Origin: Xanthobacter oligotrophicus
Lineage (GTDB): Bacteria; Pseudomonadota; Alphaproteobacteria; Rhizobiales; Xanthobacteraceae
NCBI RefSeq assembly: GCF_008364685.1
Contig: NZ_VTTL01000004.1
Location: forward strand, 124,001 to 188,000
Length of the DNA: 64,000 bases
Direction: 5' to 3'
Part shown: positions 45,401 through 53,278 of the stretch, one piece after another
Layout: the number at the start of each line of letters is the position of its first letter
Numbering within the stretch: position 1 is the stretch's first letter
The notes under the pieces: model-generated
What the model was told of the DNA's origin: nothing
What the model saw: the letters and a program-made list of their open reading frames with translations, nothing else
Database searches by the model: none
Translations under genes and position numbers: made by a program

Positions 45401-46276
45401 TCACAGCTTTCCGAACAGGCCGCTCGGGCGGAAGAACACCACGCCGAGATAGAGGGCGTAGATGCCCACCGCCTTCATGGTCGGCGGCAGGATGAGGGCG
45501 GTGATGGCCTCCACCAGCCCCACGATGACGCCGGCCACCAGTGCGCCGAACACGCTGCCGAAGCCGCCCAGCGCCACCGTCACATAGGCGATGGTGCCGA
45601 AGGTCGCGCCGACCTGGGGATGGATGTAGTAGAAGATCGCCAGCACCGTGCCGGCGAGGCCCACGAGGGCGGCGCCGAGGCCCCAGCCGACCGCGAACAC
45701 CTTGTTGCGGTCGATGCCCACCAGCGCCACCGCGCCCTGGTCCTCGCGGGTGGCTTCCAGCGCCTTGCCGAAGTCGGTCCGCGAGATCAGGGAGAGGGCG
45801 GCAAACGCCGCGATGGAGATGAGGCCGCCATAGATCTGCGGCCAGGGCAGGAAGATGCCGGCGAGGTCCAGCGTGTGCCCGCCGAGCCACGAGGTCTTGA
45901 TGGACCGGTAGTCGGGGGTGAAGAAATACTGGGCGCCGCCCTGGATGAGGATGGCGAGGCCGAAGGTGGAGAAGATCTGCACCATGCCGGCATTCGCCTT
46001 GGTGCGCATGGCATAGCGCACCACCGCCACATAGACGAACGCGCCTACGCAGAACATGAGCCCCACCACCAGGGGTGCGACCACGATGGGATCGAGGGTC
46101 GTCCACAGGACGAGGCCGAACGTGGCGTACATGGCGATCATGAGGAATTCGCCATGGGCGAAGTTCACCACATCCATGAGCCCGAAGATGAGCGAGAGGC
46201 CGACTGCGATGAGGGCATAGATGAGCCCCATCAGCAGGCCGCTCGCAAGCACCTGGATCAGCGCTTGCGCGGTCAT
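45401..46276 (-). CDS. livH: branched-chain-type amino-acid ABC transporter permease (LivH)
   Basis: A 291-residue permease of the LivH type, with about eight membrane segments. LASGLLMGLIYALIAVGLSL, VNFAHGEFLMIAMYATF and the coupling region GKALEATREDQGAVALVGID are characteristic. It lies 35 bases downstream of the gene for the binding protein. Since the cluster encodes D-glutamate/5-oxoproline enzymes rather than branched-chain metabolism, its substrate is likely an amino acid other than leucine; that is inference. Confidence 0.93.
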   Translation of the reverse strand: MTAQALIQVLASGLLMGLIYALIAVGLSLIFGLMDVVNFAHGEFLMIAMYATFGLVLWTTLDPIVVAPLVVGLMFCVGAFVYVAVVRYAMRTKANAGMVQIFSTFGLAILIQGGAQYFFTPDYRSIKTSWLGGHTLDLAGIFLPWPQIYGGLISIAAFAALSLISRTDFGKALEATREDQGAVALVGIDRNKVFAVGWGLGAALVGLAGTVLAIFYYIHPQVGATFGTIAYVTVALGGFGSVFGALVAGVIVGLVEAITALILPPTMKAVGIYALYLGVVFFRPSGLFGKL

Positions 46277-46311
46277 TGTGTGTCCTTCCAGCCGGAACGT
46301 CAGCCGTTGAT

Positions 46312-47568
46312 TCAGCCGTTCATGGGCCAGATGGCAGCGGCGATGGCCACGTCCTCGGGGAAGATGGTGACGAACTTGCTGCCGGTGTACTGCAGCAGAA
46401 CCGGGCTCGCGTCGGGGTTCTGGCCTTCGTCGTTAAAGTGCACGCGCGCCCAGGGCATGATGGTGCGGGTGCCGGGAATGTCGGTGGCCGCCAGCGCATC
46501 GCGGATCTTGGTGCCGTCGGTGGACTTGGCCCGGTCGATGGCGTCGGCGAGGATGACGAGGCCCATCAGCTCGCGGGAGGAATTGTCGTTGAGGTCGCGT
46601 GAGGAGCGGGCCTTGTACATCTCGTTCACCTTGCCGATGAACGGACGCTTGGCGGCCAGATCCAGCGAGAAGGAGGCGCGGGAGATGGCGCCGATGAGCT
46701 TGTCGCCCACCGCGTCGAAGGTCACCTGCTCGGAGAAGCCCGAGGCCTGGGCGACGAGGTTCCTGGGCTTGTAGCCCAGCTCCGCCATGGTCTTCACCAG
46801 AAGGATGGCGTCGGTGGTGTAGGTGGACGGCATCAGCACGTCCGGATCGGCGCTTTTCAGCTGCTGCACTTCGGCGGAGAGCGAGGGCGAGTTGGACTTG
46901 TACTTGATGTCGGCGGCGATCTTGTAGCCGCGCTCATTCGCGAGCTTGCGCTGCACGTTGGACGAATCCACGCCGAAGATGGTGTCCTCATAGAACAGGC
47001 CGACGCTGTCGATCTTCTTGCCCTTTTTCTTCTGGGCGTCGAAGAAATCGAACATGGCGGCGGAGAACATCTCGTCCTGCGCGGCCGGGCGGAAGAAGAA
47101 TTTCAGCTTCTTGCGCTGGAGGCTGGGGGAAGACGAATCCGCGCACAGGAACGGCACGCCGTAGCGCTCGGCCACCGCGCTCACGGTGGAGGACACCGCC
47201 GACTGGTAGCAGCCGATGAGGGCGGTCACCTTGTCCTGGGTGATGAGGCGCTCGGCCTCGGCGCGGCCCTTCTGCGGGTCGGCCTGGTGGTCGGCATAGA
47301 CGAGGCGCACCTTGGCGCCGCCGAGGCCCGCAAGGCCGGCGGCCTTGGCGGTGGGCATGTCGAAGTCGAACGAGCCGTTGATGATTTCGGCGGCGGTTTC
47401 GAAGGCGTGGCGGGCGTCGATGCCCACCTGGGCGCTCGGGCCGGACATGGCGTAGAGCACGCCGATGACCACTTCCGGCGCGCCCTGGGCGAAGGCACGG
47501 GAAGCGGCGCCGGTGAGGCCGACGAGCGGCAGGGCGGAAGCGGCGAGAAGAAGCTCTCTGCGGTTCAT
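46312..47568 (-). CDS. Liv-type ABC transporter periplasmic binding protein
   Basis: A 418-residue substrate-binding protein of the receptor family ANF/LivK (Peripla_BP_6). The N-terminal signal has paired arginines (MNRRELLLAASALPLVGLTG), cleaved near SRAFAQG. PEVVIGVLYAMSGPSAQVGI, ALIGCYQSAVSSTVSAVAER and ADSSSPSLQRKKLKFFFRPA follow the usual two-lobe pattern. Its length exceeds LivJ/LivK (about 345 mature), as in the urea/amide and uncharacterised branches. It is first of the transporter genes and determines what the cluster imports. Confidence 0.9.
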   Translation of the reverse strand: MNRRELLLAASALPLVGLTGAASRAFAQGAPEVVIGVLYAMSGPSAQVGIDARHAFETAAEIINGSFDFDMPTAKAAGLAGLGGAKVRLVYADHQADPQKGRAEAERLITQDKVTALIGCYQSAVSSTVSAVAERYGVPFLCADSSSPSLQRKKLKFFFRPAAQDEMFSAAMFDFFDAQKKKGKKIDSVGLFYEDTIFGVDSSNVQRKLANERGYKIAADIKYKSNSPSLSAEVQQLKSADPDVLMPSTYTTDAILLVKTMAELGYKPRNLVAQASGFSEQVTFDAVGDKLIGAISRASFSLDLAAKRPFIGKVNEMYKARSSRDLNDNSSRELMGLVILADAIDRAKSTDGTKIRDALAATDIPGTRTIMPWARVHFNDEGQNPDASPVLLQYTGSKFVTIFPEDVAIAAAIWPMNG

Positions 47569-47664
47569 GTGTGGTCCCCTCTGAAGGTCAGGATGTCTGG
47601 ATAGGCATTTGTTGCAGTCTGCGCCGTTTTCGGCGTCAGTCCGAGCGTTGCCGCCCGGGAATGA

Positions 47665-48495
47665 TCAAAGGATCGCGAACTCGGTGTTGCGCCGGTCGGT
47701 GACCAGCATGCAGCCGGGCGCGTGGGTGATGGCGAAGGACGGGCGCGCCTCGGCGATCACCGACTGGGGGGTGACACCGCAGGCCCAGAACACGGGCAGC
47801 TCGTTGTCGAGCACTTCCACCGCGTCGCCGTAGTCGGGCTGCATCAGGTCCTTGATGCCGATCAGCTCCGGCAGGCCCACATGCAGCGGAGCGCCGTGCA
47901 CCTGGGGAAAGCGCGTGGTGATCTGGATGGCGCGGATGGCATGGGCCGGCACCAGCGGCCGCATGGACATGACCATGCGCCCCGAGAAGCGGCCGGCGGG
48001 CACGCACTGCACATTGGTGCGGAACATGGGCACGCGCACGTTGCGCTCCACATGGCGCAGGGGCAGGCCCTCGGCCATCAGCGCTTCCTCGAAGGACAGG
48101 GAGCAGCCAATGACGAAGGCGACCAGATCATCGCGCCAATAGTCCGTCACGTCGGCGGTGTCGGCGATGACCTCGCCATCCTGCCACACCCGGTAGCCGG
48201 GGAAGTCGGTGCGGATGTCGAGGTCCTCGCCCAGTACCGGCACCTTGAAGCTGCCGGGCTCCGACATGCCGATGACCGGGCAGGGGCGGGGATTGAAATG
48301 GCAGAAGCGCAGGAATTCCTCTGCCAGATCCTTGGGCAGCACGGCAAGGTTGCCCTGCACATAGCCCGGCGCCATGCCGGCGGTGGGGCCGGTGAGCGCG
48401 CCGCTGCGGCAGGCCTGGCGCACCGCCAGCGGGGTCTGGTAGGCGGAATAGGCGTCCGGCTGGGGCGCGATACGCAGGCTTGCTGTGCTGGCCAT
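47665..48495 (-). CDS. DUF1445 protein, putative D-glutamate cyclase (N-terminal-type domain)
   Basis: A 276-residue protein of family PF07286 (DUF1445, earlier called putative hydro-lyase). [70 protein letters not shown] and [15 protein letters not shown] are all present. In animals this domain forms the N-terminal part of D-glutamate cyclase, which turns D-glutamate into 5-oxo-D-proline. A DUF4392 gene, the other half of that enzyme, lies two genes upstream here. The start MASTASL at 48495 is preferred to an ATG at 48516. Confidence 0.9.
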   Translation of the reverse strand: MASTASLRIAPQPDAYSAYQTPLAVRQACRSGALTGPTAGMAPGYVQGNLAVLPKDLAEEFLRFCHFNPRPCPVIGMSEPGSFKVPVLGEDLDIRTDFPGYRVWQDGEVIADTADVTDYWRDDLVAFVIGCSLSFEEALMAEGLPLRHVERNVRVPMFRTNVQCVPAGRFSGRMVMSMRPLVPAHAIRAIQITTRFPQVHGAPLHVGLPELIGIKDLMQPDYGDAVEVLDNELPVFWACGVTPQSVIAEARPSFAITHAPGCMLVTDRRNTEFAIL

Positions 48496-48691
48496 GGTGA
48501 GGCTCGTCCTGTTCATCGCCGGGGCGATTCGGGCTGATCTGGCGTCGAGAGCACTTGGTGGCTTGCCTTTGGTGGCCTGCCCATGGATTAAGCGCGCTCG
48601 ATCTATGGGCATTATCGAGACGAAAGACGCACAAGGTCCAATGATGATTCAGGATTGTTTCGGATAAGGCAGGCTTATAATCCGCGCCGGC

Positions 48692-49159
48692 TCAGGGTTT
48701 GACGGCGAAGCAGGCCTCCACCTCCACGCTCATTCCGCTGGGCAGGGAGGAGGCGCCGCTGGCGATGCGGGCATGCCGCCCCCGCTCGCCGAACACAGCG
48801 CAGAACAGATCAGACGCCCCGTTGATGACGCCGGGGTGGCCCTCGAACGTGTCCACACAATGCACCAGCCCGGCCACCCGCACCACCTGCATCACCCGGT
48901 CGAGGTCGCCGTCGCAGGCGGCCTTGAGCTGGGCGAGAAGGTTGAGGGCGCAGAGCTTTGCGGCCTCATAGCCCTCCTCGGGCGTGCGCTCGGCGCCCAC
49001 CTTGCCGGCATAGAGCAGCTGGCCGTCGCGGCGCGGGCCCTGCCCGGAAATGAACACCAGGTCGCCCACCCGCACGAACGGCACGTAGGTGCCGCGCGGG
49101 GTGCCGGCCTGCGGCAGGGTCAGGCCGAGGGCGGTGAGCTTGTCTTCCGCTTCAGTCAT
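48692..49159 (-). CDS. RidA-family protein (enamine/imine deaminase)
   Basis: A 155-residue RidA/YjgF-type protein. GDLVFISGQGPRRDGQLLYA and the C-terminal SSLPSGMSVEVEACFAV flank the central segment; the Arg in RHARIASGASSLP corresponds to the conserved arginine that holds the substrate carboxylate. RidA hydrolyses reactive 2-aminoacrylate/imine intermediates released by PLP-dependent dehydratases, and such a dehydratase is encoded two genes upstream. The N-terminal 20 residues are longer than in E. coli RidA. Confidence 0.88.
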   Translation of the reverse strand: MTEAEDKLTALGLTLPQAGTPRGTYVPFVRVGDLVFISGQGPRRDGQLLYAGKVGAERTPEEGYEAAKLCALNLLAQLKAACDGDLDRVMQVVRVAGLVHCVDTFEGHPGVINGASDLFCAVFGERGRHARIASGASSLPSGMSVEVEACFAVKP

Positions 49160-49169
49160 GTGCGAGTCC

Positions 49170-50237
49170 TTATTTCACCTGACGCCAGTCGCCCCGGTCG
49201 CCCTTCCAGTTGACGCTGTCGCCCAGGGTGCGCGCAACGGTGAGCTTGAGGGTGCGCACCAGGCCTTCCCATTCCTTTGCGGAAAGCCCGTCCACCGCCG
49301 GCTCGGGCGCCATGAACATGCCGTCGACGCCGCCGAACGCCACGCACTGCTCGATGGCCCGCACCTCCAGCTCCGGATCGTGGAACACCACCGGGTTTTC
49401 CAGCAGCGCCGACAGCGCGGCGACGAGGCCGGTCGCCCCCAGGTTGGAGATGTTGGCCACCACGAGGTGGCCCGCAGCGGTGGCCGCTGCCACGCCGCCA
49501 CGGCCGGGAATGCCGCAGTCGGCCGCCTTGGGCGAGAAGGCGGGCAGGTCCTGCGCGATCACGCCCATGCCCAGCTCGTTGCCGCCGTCGCCGATGCCGA
49601 TGAAGGGCAGGCCCATGGCCTTGCCGGTGCGGAACAGATAGTCGAGGTCGCCCACCATGCCGTCCAGCGGACGGCCGCCGAGGCCGTGGTAGAGCCCGTT
49701 CGCATTGGCGCCCGGCCGCTCGATGGCGAGGAGCAGTTGCGGGCGGGTGTGCTCCAGAAGCTCGTCGGCCACGGTGCGGCAACCTTCCGCATCCTTCGGC
49801 ACGGTGCGGATATAGACCGGGCGCAGGAACGGCACGGGCCTGATGACGCCTTCGGCCGGGAAGGGCAGGGGGGCAAGCCCCGCGCCCCGGCAGGTGGCGG
49901 CCATCATCTCCGCCCAGTCCTCGTCGATGACGATGACGCTTTCCACCCCGAAGCCGAGGAACAGGGCGCGGGCGATGAGCGCGGCGCCCACCGGCCCGTC
50001 GGTCTCCGGCACGCCGCCGCCCTCGGGAAAGCCGGTGGCGATGAGGGCGGGGCCGCCCTTGGTGGTGAGGGTCGCGGCGATGATCTCCGCCGCGCCCATG
50101 GCGATGAAGCCCGGTTGCCGGCGCTCCAGCGCCGCCCGGATCGGCCCGATGAGGCCGACGCCGGTGAAGTCGAGGCACATGAAGTCGTCGATGGTGCGCG
50201 CGACCCGCGCATAAAGGGCCGTGTCCTTGGCAAGCAT
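49170..50237 (-). CDS. DUF4392 protein (D-glutamate cyclase C-terminal-type domain)
   Basis: A 355-residue protein matching DUF4392 (PF14336), the C-terminal half of animal D-glutamate cyclase. Landmarks are TIDDFMCLDFTGVGLIGPIR, ALIATGFPEGGGVPETDGPV, ERPGANANGLYHGLGGRPL and FIGIGDGGNELGMGVI, all glycine-rich loops of a sugar- or carboxylate-binding fold. The activity of this half alone is unknown. Its stop lies ten bases from the RidA start; upstream is the dehydratase, separated by 106 bases with two copies of the 21-bp repeat. Confidence 0.88.
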   Translation of the reverse strand: MLAKDTALYARVARTIDDFMCLDFTGVGLIGPIRAALERRQPGFIAMGAAEIIAATLTTKGGPALIATGFPEGGGVPETDGPVGAALIARALFLGFGVESVIVIDEDWAEMMAATCRGAGLAPLPFPAEGVIRPVPFLRPVYIRTVPKDAEGCRTVADELLEHTRPQLLLAIERPGANANGLYHGLGGRPLDGMVGDLDYLFRTGKAMGLPFIGIGDGGNELGMGVIAQDLPAFSPKAADCGIPGRGGVAAATAAGHLVVANISNLGATGLVAALSALLENPVVFHDPELEVRAIEQCVAFGGVDGMFMAPEPAVDGLSAKEWEGLVRTLKLTVARTLGDSVNWKGDRGDWRQVK

Positions 50238-50270
50238 GGTGAACCCTGTCGGTTGGAATGGGGCATAAAG

Positions 50271-50327
50271 CCCGCGCGGCGCTTGAGCGAAGACTTCGAA
50301 GAGCCACCCGCGCGGCGCTTGAGCGAA
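50271..50327. repeat. two copies of the dispersed 21-bp intergenic repeat
   Basis: CCGCGCGGCGCTTGAGCGAA occurs twice, ending at 50291 and 50327, 36 bases apart and identical. It is the same unit found at 6288-6347 and 19987-20007. Here it lies inside the minus-strand cluster between the dehydratase and DUF4392 genes. Confidence 0.85.
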
Positions 50328-50343
50328 GCCCTTTCGCTAAGAC

Positions 50344-51366
50344 TCAGGCGCCGATGCAGGCGGCGTAGGTGTCGGGATCCACATTGCCGCCGGACAGCAC
50401 GACGCCCACGGTCTTGCCCTTGGCGTCCACCTTGCCGGCCAGCACGGCGGCGAGCGGGGTGACGCCGCCGGGCTCGACCACCAGCTTCAGCGTGTCATAG
50501 ACAAGGCGCATGGCCGTCCGGACCTCCGCATTCGTCACCGCCACGCCGCCCGCGAGCAGCGCGCGGTTGATGGGGAAGGTGAGCAGGCCGGGGGTGGGCA
50601 CCATCAGGGCGTCGCACAGGGTGGTCGCGCCCGGCGCGTTGCGCTCCGGCTTGCCGGAGGCAAGCGAGCGGGCGGTGTCGTCGAAGCCGTCGGGCTCGAC
50701 GCTGAAGACCTGCGTGGCTGGCGAACGGGCCTTGAGCGCGGTGGCGGCGCCTGCCACGAGGCCGCCGCCGGAACAGGCGAACAGCGCCATGTCGAGGCTT
50801 GCGCCGAGGGCTGCCGCCTGCTCGGCCAGTTCCAGGCCCACCGTGCCCTGGCCGGCGATGACGTGGGGGTCGTCATAAGGCGGGATGATGACGGCGCCGG
50901 TGCGGGCGGCGATGTCGGCGCCGATCTCCTCGCGCACTTCGGTGGCGCGGTCATAGAGGCGCACGGTGCCGCCGAGCCGTTCGGCGCCCTCGATTTTGGC
51001 GCGCGGGGCGTCGGACGGCATCAGGATGGTGGCGTGGATGCCGTGGCGCGCGGCCACCGCCGAGATGGCGAGGGCGTGGTTGCCCGAGGACCAGGCGACG
51101 ATGCCGCCGGCGCGCTCGGCGGTGCTCATCAGCGCCACGCGATTGGAAGCACCGCGAAACTTGAATGATCCGGTATGCTGCAACATCTCCGGCTTGATGA
51201 GAATTCGCGCCCCGCAGGCGGCATTTACGGCTGCATTCTCGAAGAGCGGGGTGCGGATGACCTGCCCGGAAATACGACCATATGCTGCCTCAACGTCAGC
51301 GATCGTGGCGGCGAATACCTGAGCAGTGTCGGGAATGGCGGAGGAAAGCGCGGATTGGGATGACAT
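50344..51366 (-). CDS. PLP-dependent threonine/serine dehydratase-family protein
   Basis: A 340-residue fold-type II PLP enzyme. The Schiff-base lysine is Lys69 in HTGSFKFRGA; the phosphate-binding glycine loop is CSGGGLVAG and the substrate carboxylate loop SSGNHALA. The C-terminal regulatory domain of biosynthetic threonine deaminase is absent, so it is the catabolic/serine racemase type; relatives include threo-3-hydroxyaspartate dehydratase. The ATG has GAGG seven bases upstream. It is the first structural gene after the LysR regulator and probably carries the operon promoter. Confidence 0.9.
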   Translation of the reverse strand: MSSQSALSSAIPDTAQVFAATIADVEAAYGRISGQVIRTPLFENAAVNAACGARILIKPEMLQHTGSFKFRGASNRVALMSTAERAGGIVAWSSGNHALAISAVAARHGIHATILMPSDAPRAKIEGAERLGGTVRLYDRATEVREEIGADIAARTGAVIIPPYDDPHVIAGQGTVGLELAEQAAALGASLDMALFACSGGGLVAGAATALKARSPATQVFSVEPDGFDDTARSLASGKPERNAPGATTLCDALMVPTPGLLTFPINRALLAGGVAVTNAEVRTAMRLVYDTLKLVVEPGGVTPLAAVLAGKVDAKGKTVGVVLSGGNVDPDTYAACIGA

Positions 51367-51433
51367 GAGCGAGCCTCGGCGGGAGAGGCTGTCATGTCAC
51401 CACGCTCCATGCATGCATTCAAATTATGATCTG

Positions 51434-51452
51434 GCATGAACTTTAATCATGC
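51434..51452. promoter_or_regulatory. dyad for a LysR-type regulator upstream of the dehydratase
   Basis: GCATGA at 51434-51439 and TCATGC at 51447-51452 are perfect six-base arms with a seven-base AT-rich spacer. The inner part fits the T-N11-A LysR box (TGAACTTTAATCA). It lies 68-86 bases before the dehydratase start and overlaps the last codons of the LysR gene. The neighbouring ATGCATGCAT is also palindromic. Confidence 0.5.
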
Positions 51453-52361
51453 CCGCTTATTAGCCATCTCTCCTGCCCGATCCTCCCGCGCCACCTCGGC
51501 GGCGAGGGCGGCCAGCGGACCGGCGATGCCGCCGCCCAGGGCCATGGGGTAGCTGGCGGTGAAGGCGAGGTCCGGCAGGGTGACCTCGGTCTCGACCACG
51601 CGGAGCTTGCCGGCGGCCAGTTCCGCGCGGATCACGTCGGGGGGGATGACGCTGAGGCCGATATGGTCCTCGGTCATGCGGATGATGGTGGAGAGGGAGG
51701 AATTGCTGAACAGGCGCGGCGATCCGATCTCGGGAATGCTCAGGATCTCGCGCAGGAAAGTGTAGGGATAGGTGGATTTGGGATAGGTGATCAGCGGGTA
51801 TTTCAAAAGGTCCCGCCGCGACAGGGGCTCGGCCGCGAGGGACAGGTCGCTGGCCGCCACGAAGGCCAGCGCATAGCTGCCGAGGTCGAGGTTGTGCATG
51901 TTGGGCTCGTTCACCGGGCCGAGCAGGAAGGCGAGGTCCAGCTCCCGCTTCACCAGCGCGTCGCGCATCACCGGCGACACGTCCACGGTGATGTCGATGA
52001 GCACGTTGGGATAGACCGCATGGGCGCGCTCGATGAAGCGGGCGAGCCAGGTCTGCACGATGGTCTCCGAGACGCCGAGGCGCACCACCCCACGCATGGC
52101 CTCGGGGGTCGCCACCGCCTCCAGCATGGCCGCGCGCAGCCTCAGGAAACGCTCGGCATAATCCACCAGCACCCGGCCCTTCTCGGTGAGGCTGATGGAG
52201 CGCGAGGAGCGCTCGAACAGGCGTGTCCTAAGCTCGGTCTCCAGCGCGGCGATGCGCTGGGATACGGCGGGCTGGGTGGTGTTCAGCCGCTCGGCCGCCT
52301 TGCTGAAGCTTTCCAGCTGCGACACCCAGTAGAAGATTTCAAGGCTGCGGAAATCGACCAT
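51447..52361 (-). CDS. LysR-family transcriptional regulator
   Basis: A 304-residue LysR regulator. The N-terminal winged helix (MVDFRSLEIFYWVSQLESFS, then AAERLNTTQPAVSQRIAALE) and linker helix are followed by a two-lobe effector domain (VVRLGVSETIVQTWLARFIE). It reads in the same direction as the cluster it precedes, rather than divergently, and ends 80 bases before the dehydratase start. It is the likely effector-responsive activator of the D-glutamate/5-oxoproline genes; the ligand is unknown. Confidence 0.92.
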   Translation of the reverse strand: MVDFRSLEIFYWVSQLESFSKAAERLNTTQPAVSQRIAALETELRTRLFERSSRSISLTEKGRVLVDYAERFLRLRAAMLEAVATPEAMRGVVRLGVSETIVQTWLARFIERAHAVYPNVLIDITVDVSPVMRDALVKRELDLAFLLGPVNEPNMHNLDLGSYALAFVAASDLSLAAEPLSRRDLLKYPLITYPKSTYPYTFLREILSIPEIGSPRLFSNSSLSTIIRMTEDHIGLSVIPPDVIRAELAAGKLRVVETEVTLPDLAFTASYPMALGGGIAGPLAALAAEVAREDRAGEMANKRA

Positions 52362-52445
52362 GGAACGCGGTACGCCTCAGGAGGGGCCGTGATTGTAGGC
52401 CGATGGGGGGCGCTGGCAATCGGGGCTTCCTCCCCGCCACGATAT

Positions 52446-52546
52446 GCCCCCTCCCGCAGGCGGGAGAAGGGCCCGCGTTGCGTGTGATGGAGGGGGTGTG
52501 CGCCGGCTGGAGCGGATGAACCTGCCCCCCGCATGCGGGCAGGGGG
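52446..52546. repeat. two GC-rich palindromes between GST and LysR genes
   Basis: CTCCCGCAGGCGGGAG near 52451-52466 and CCCCGCATGCGGG near 52526-52538 are separate hairpin-forming elements in a 230-base gap. The first resembles the repeats between ilvB and ilvN. Confidence 0.5.
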
Positions 52547-52591
52547 CCAGCCGCGTTTCAGGTCAATGCGCCCCCCCGGAAGCGCACCCGC

Positions 52592-53227
52592 TCAGGTGAG
52601 CGGCAGCACCATCAGCTCGGCCGCGATGGGGCGTGCCTTCAGCCGCTCGTACCAGGCAAACAGGTGCGGGAAATCCGGGCGCTCCAGCCCCGTGCCGTCC
52701 AGCGGCAGGTTGAACCAGCGGTGGCAGGCGCTGGCGAGGGGGATGTCGGCCATGGTGAAGCGCTCGTCCACGAGATAGGTGCGCGTCGCCAGCGCGCCGT
52801 CGGCCACCGCCAGCGCGTCCTTCAGCTCGCCGAAGGCGCGGGTGATGACGATCATGTCGCGGGCTTCCGGCTTGGTGCGCACGACGCCGCGGAACACCGG
52901 AGAGAGTACGGGCGCCACCGCGCTCAGCTGGAAATCCATCCAGTGGTCGGCATCGGCGCGCAGGCGGGCATCCTCGGGCATCAGGGTGCCCACGCCGTGG
53001 CGGGCGCACAGATAGCGCACGATGGCGTTGGATTCCCACAGCACGAAGCCGTCGTCCTCGATCACCGGAACCCGGCCGTAGGGGTTGAGGGCGCGGAAGG
53101 CGGACGTGTCCACGAGGCCGAAGACGCCGCCGGCGTCGATGCGCTCGAACGGCACGGACAGCTCCCGCGCGCACCACACCACCTTTTCCACGTTCACCGA
53201 GTTCAGCCGGCCCCAGATCTTCAGCAT
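52592..53227 (-). CDS. glutathione S-transferase family protein
   Basis: A 211-residue cytosolic GST. The thioredoxin-like N-terminal domain (LKIWGRLNSVNVEKVVWCAR) has the expected Ser/Asn for glutathione activation and NPYGRVPVIEDDGFVLWESNAI for the gamma-glutamyl contact. A helical domain follows (FTMADIPLASACHRW). The second of two ATGs (53227) is better spaced from AAGGAG than the first. The preferred substrate is unknown. Confidence 0.9.
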   Translation of the reverse strand: MLKIWGRLNSVNVEKVVWCARELSVPFERIDAGGVFGLVDTSAFRALNPYGRVPVIEDDGFVLWESNAIVRYLCARHGVGTLMPEDARLRADADHWMDFQLSAVAPVLSPVFRGVVRTKPEARDMIVITRAFGELKDALAVADGALATRTYLVDERFTMADIPLASACHRWFNLPLDGTGLERPDFPHLFAWYERLKARPIAAELMVLPLT

Positions 53228-53278
53228 CCCCATCTCCTTTGCCCCGAAGCTTCGGGCGGTGCCTGCCCCGGGACCGAC

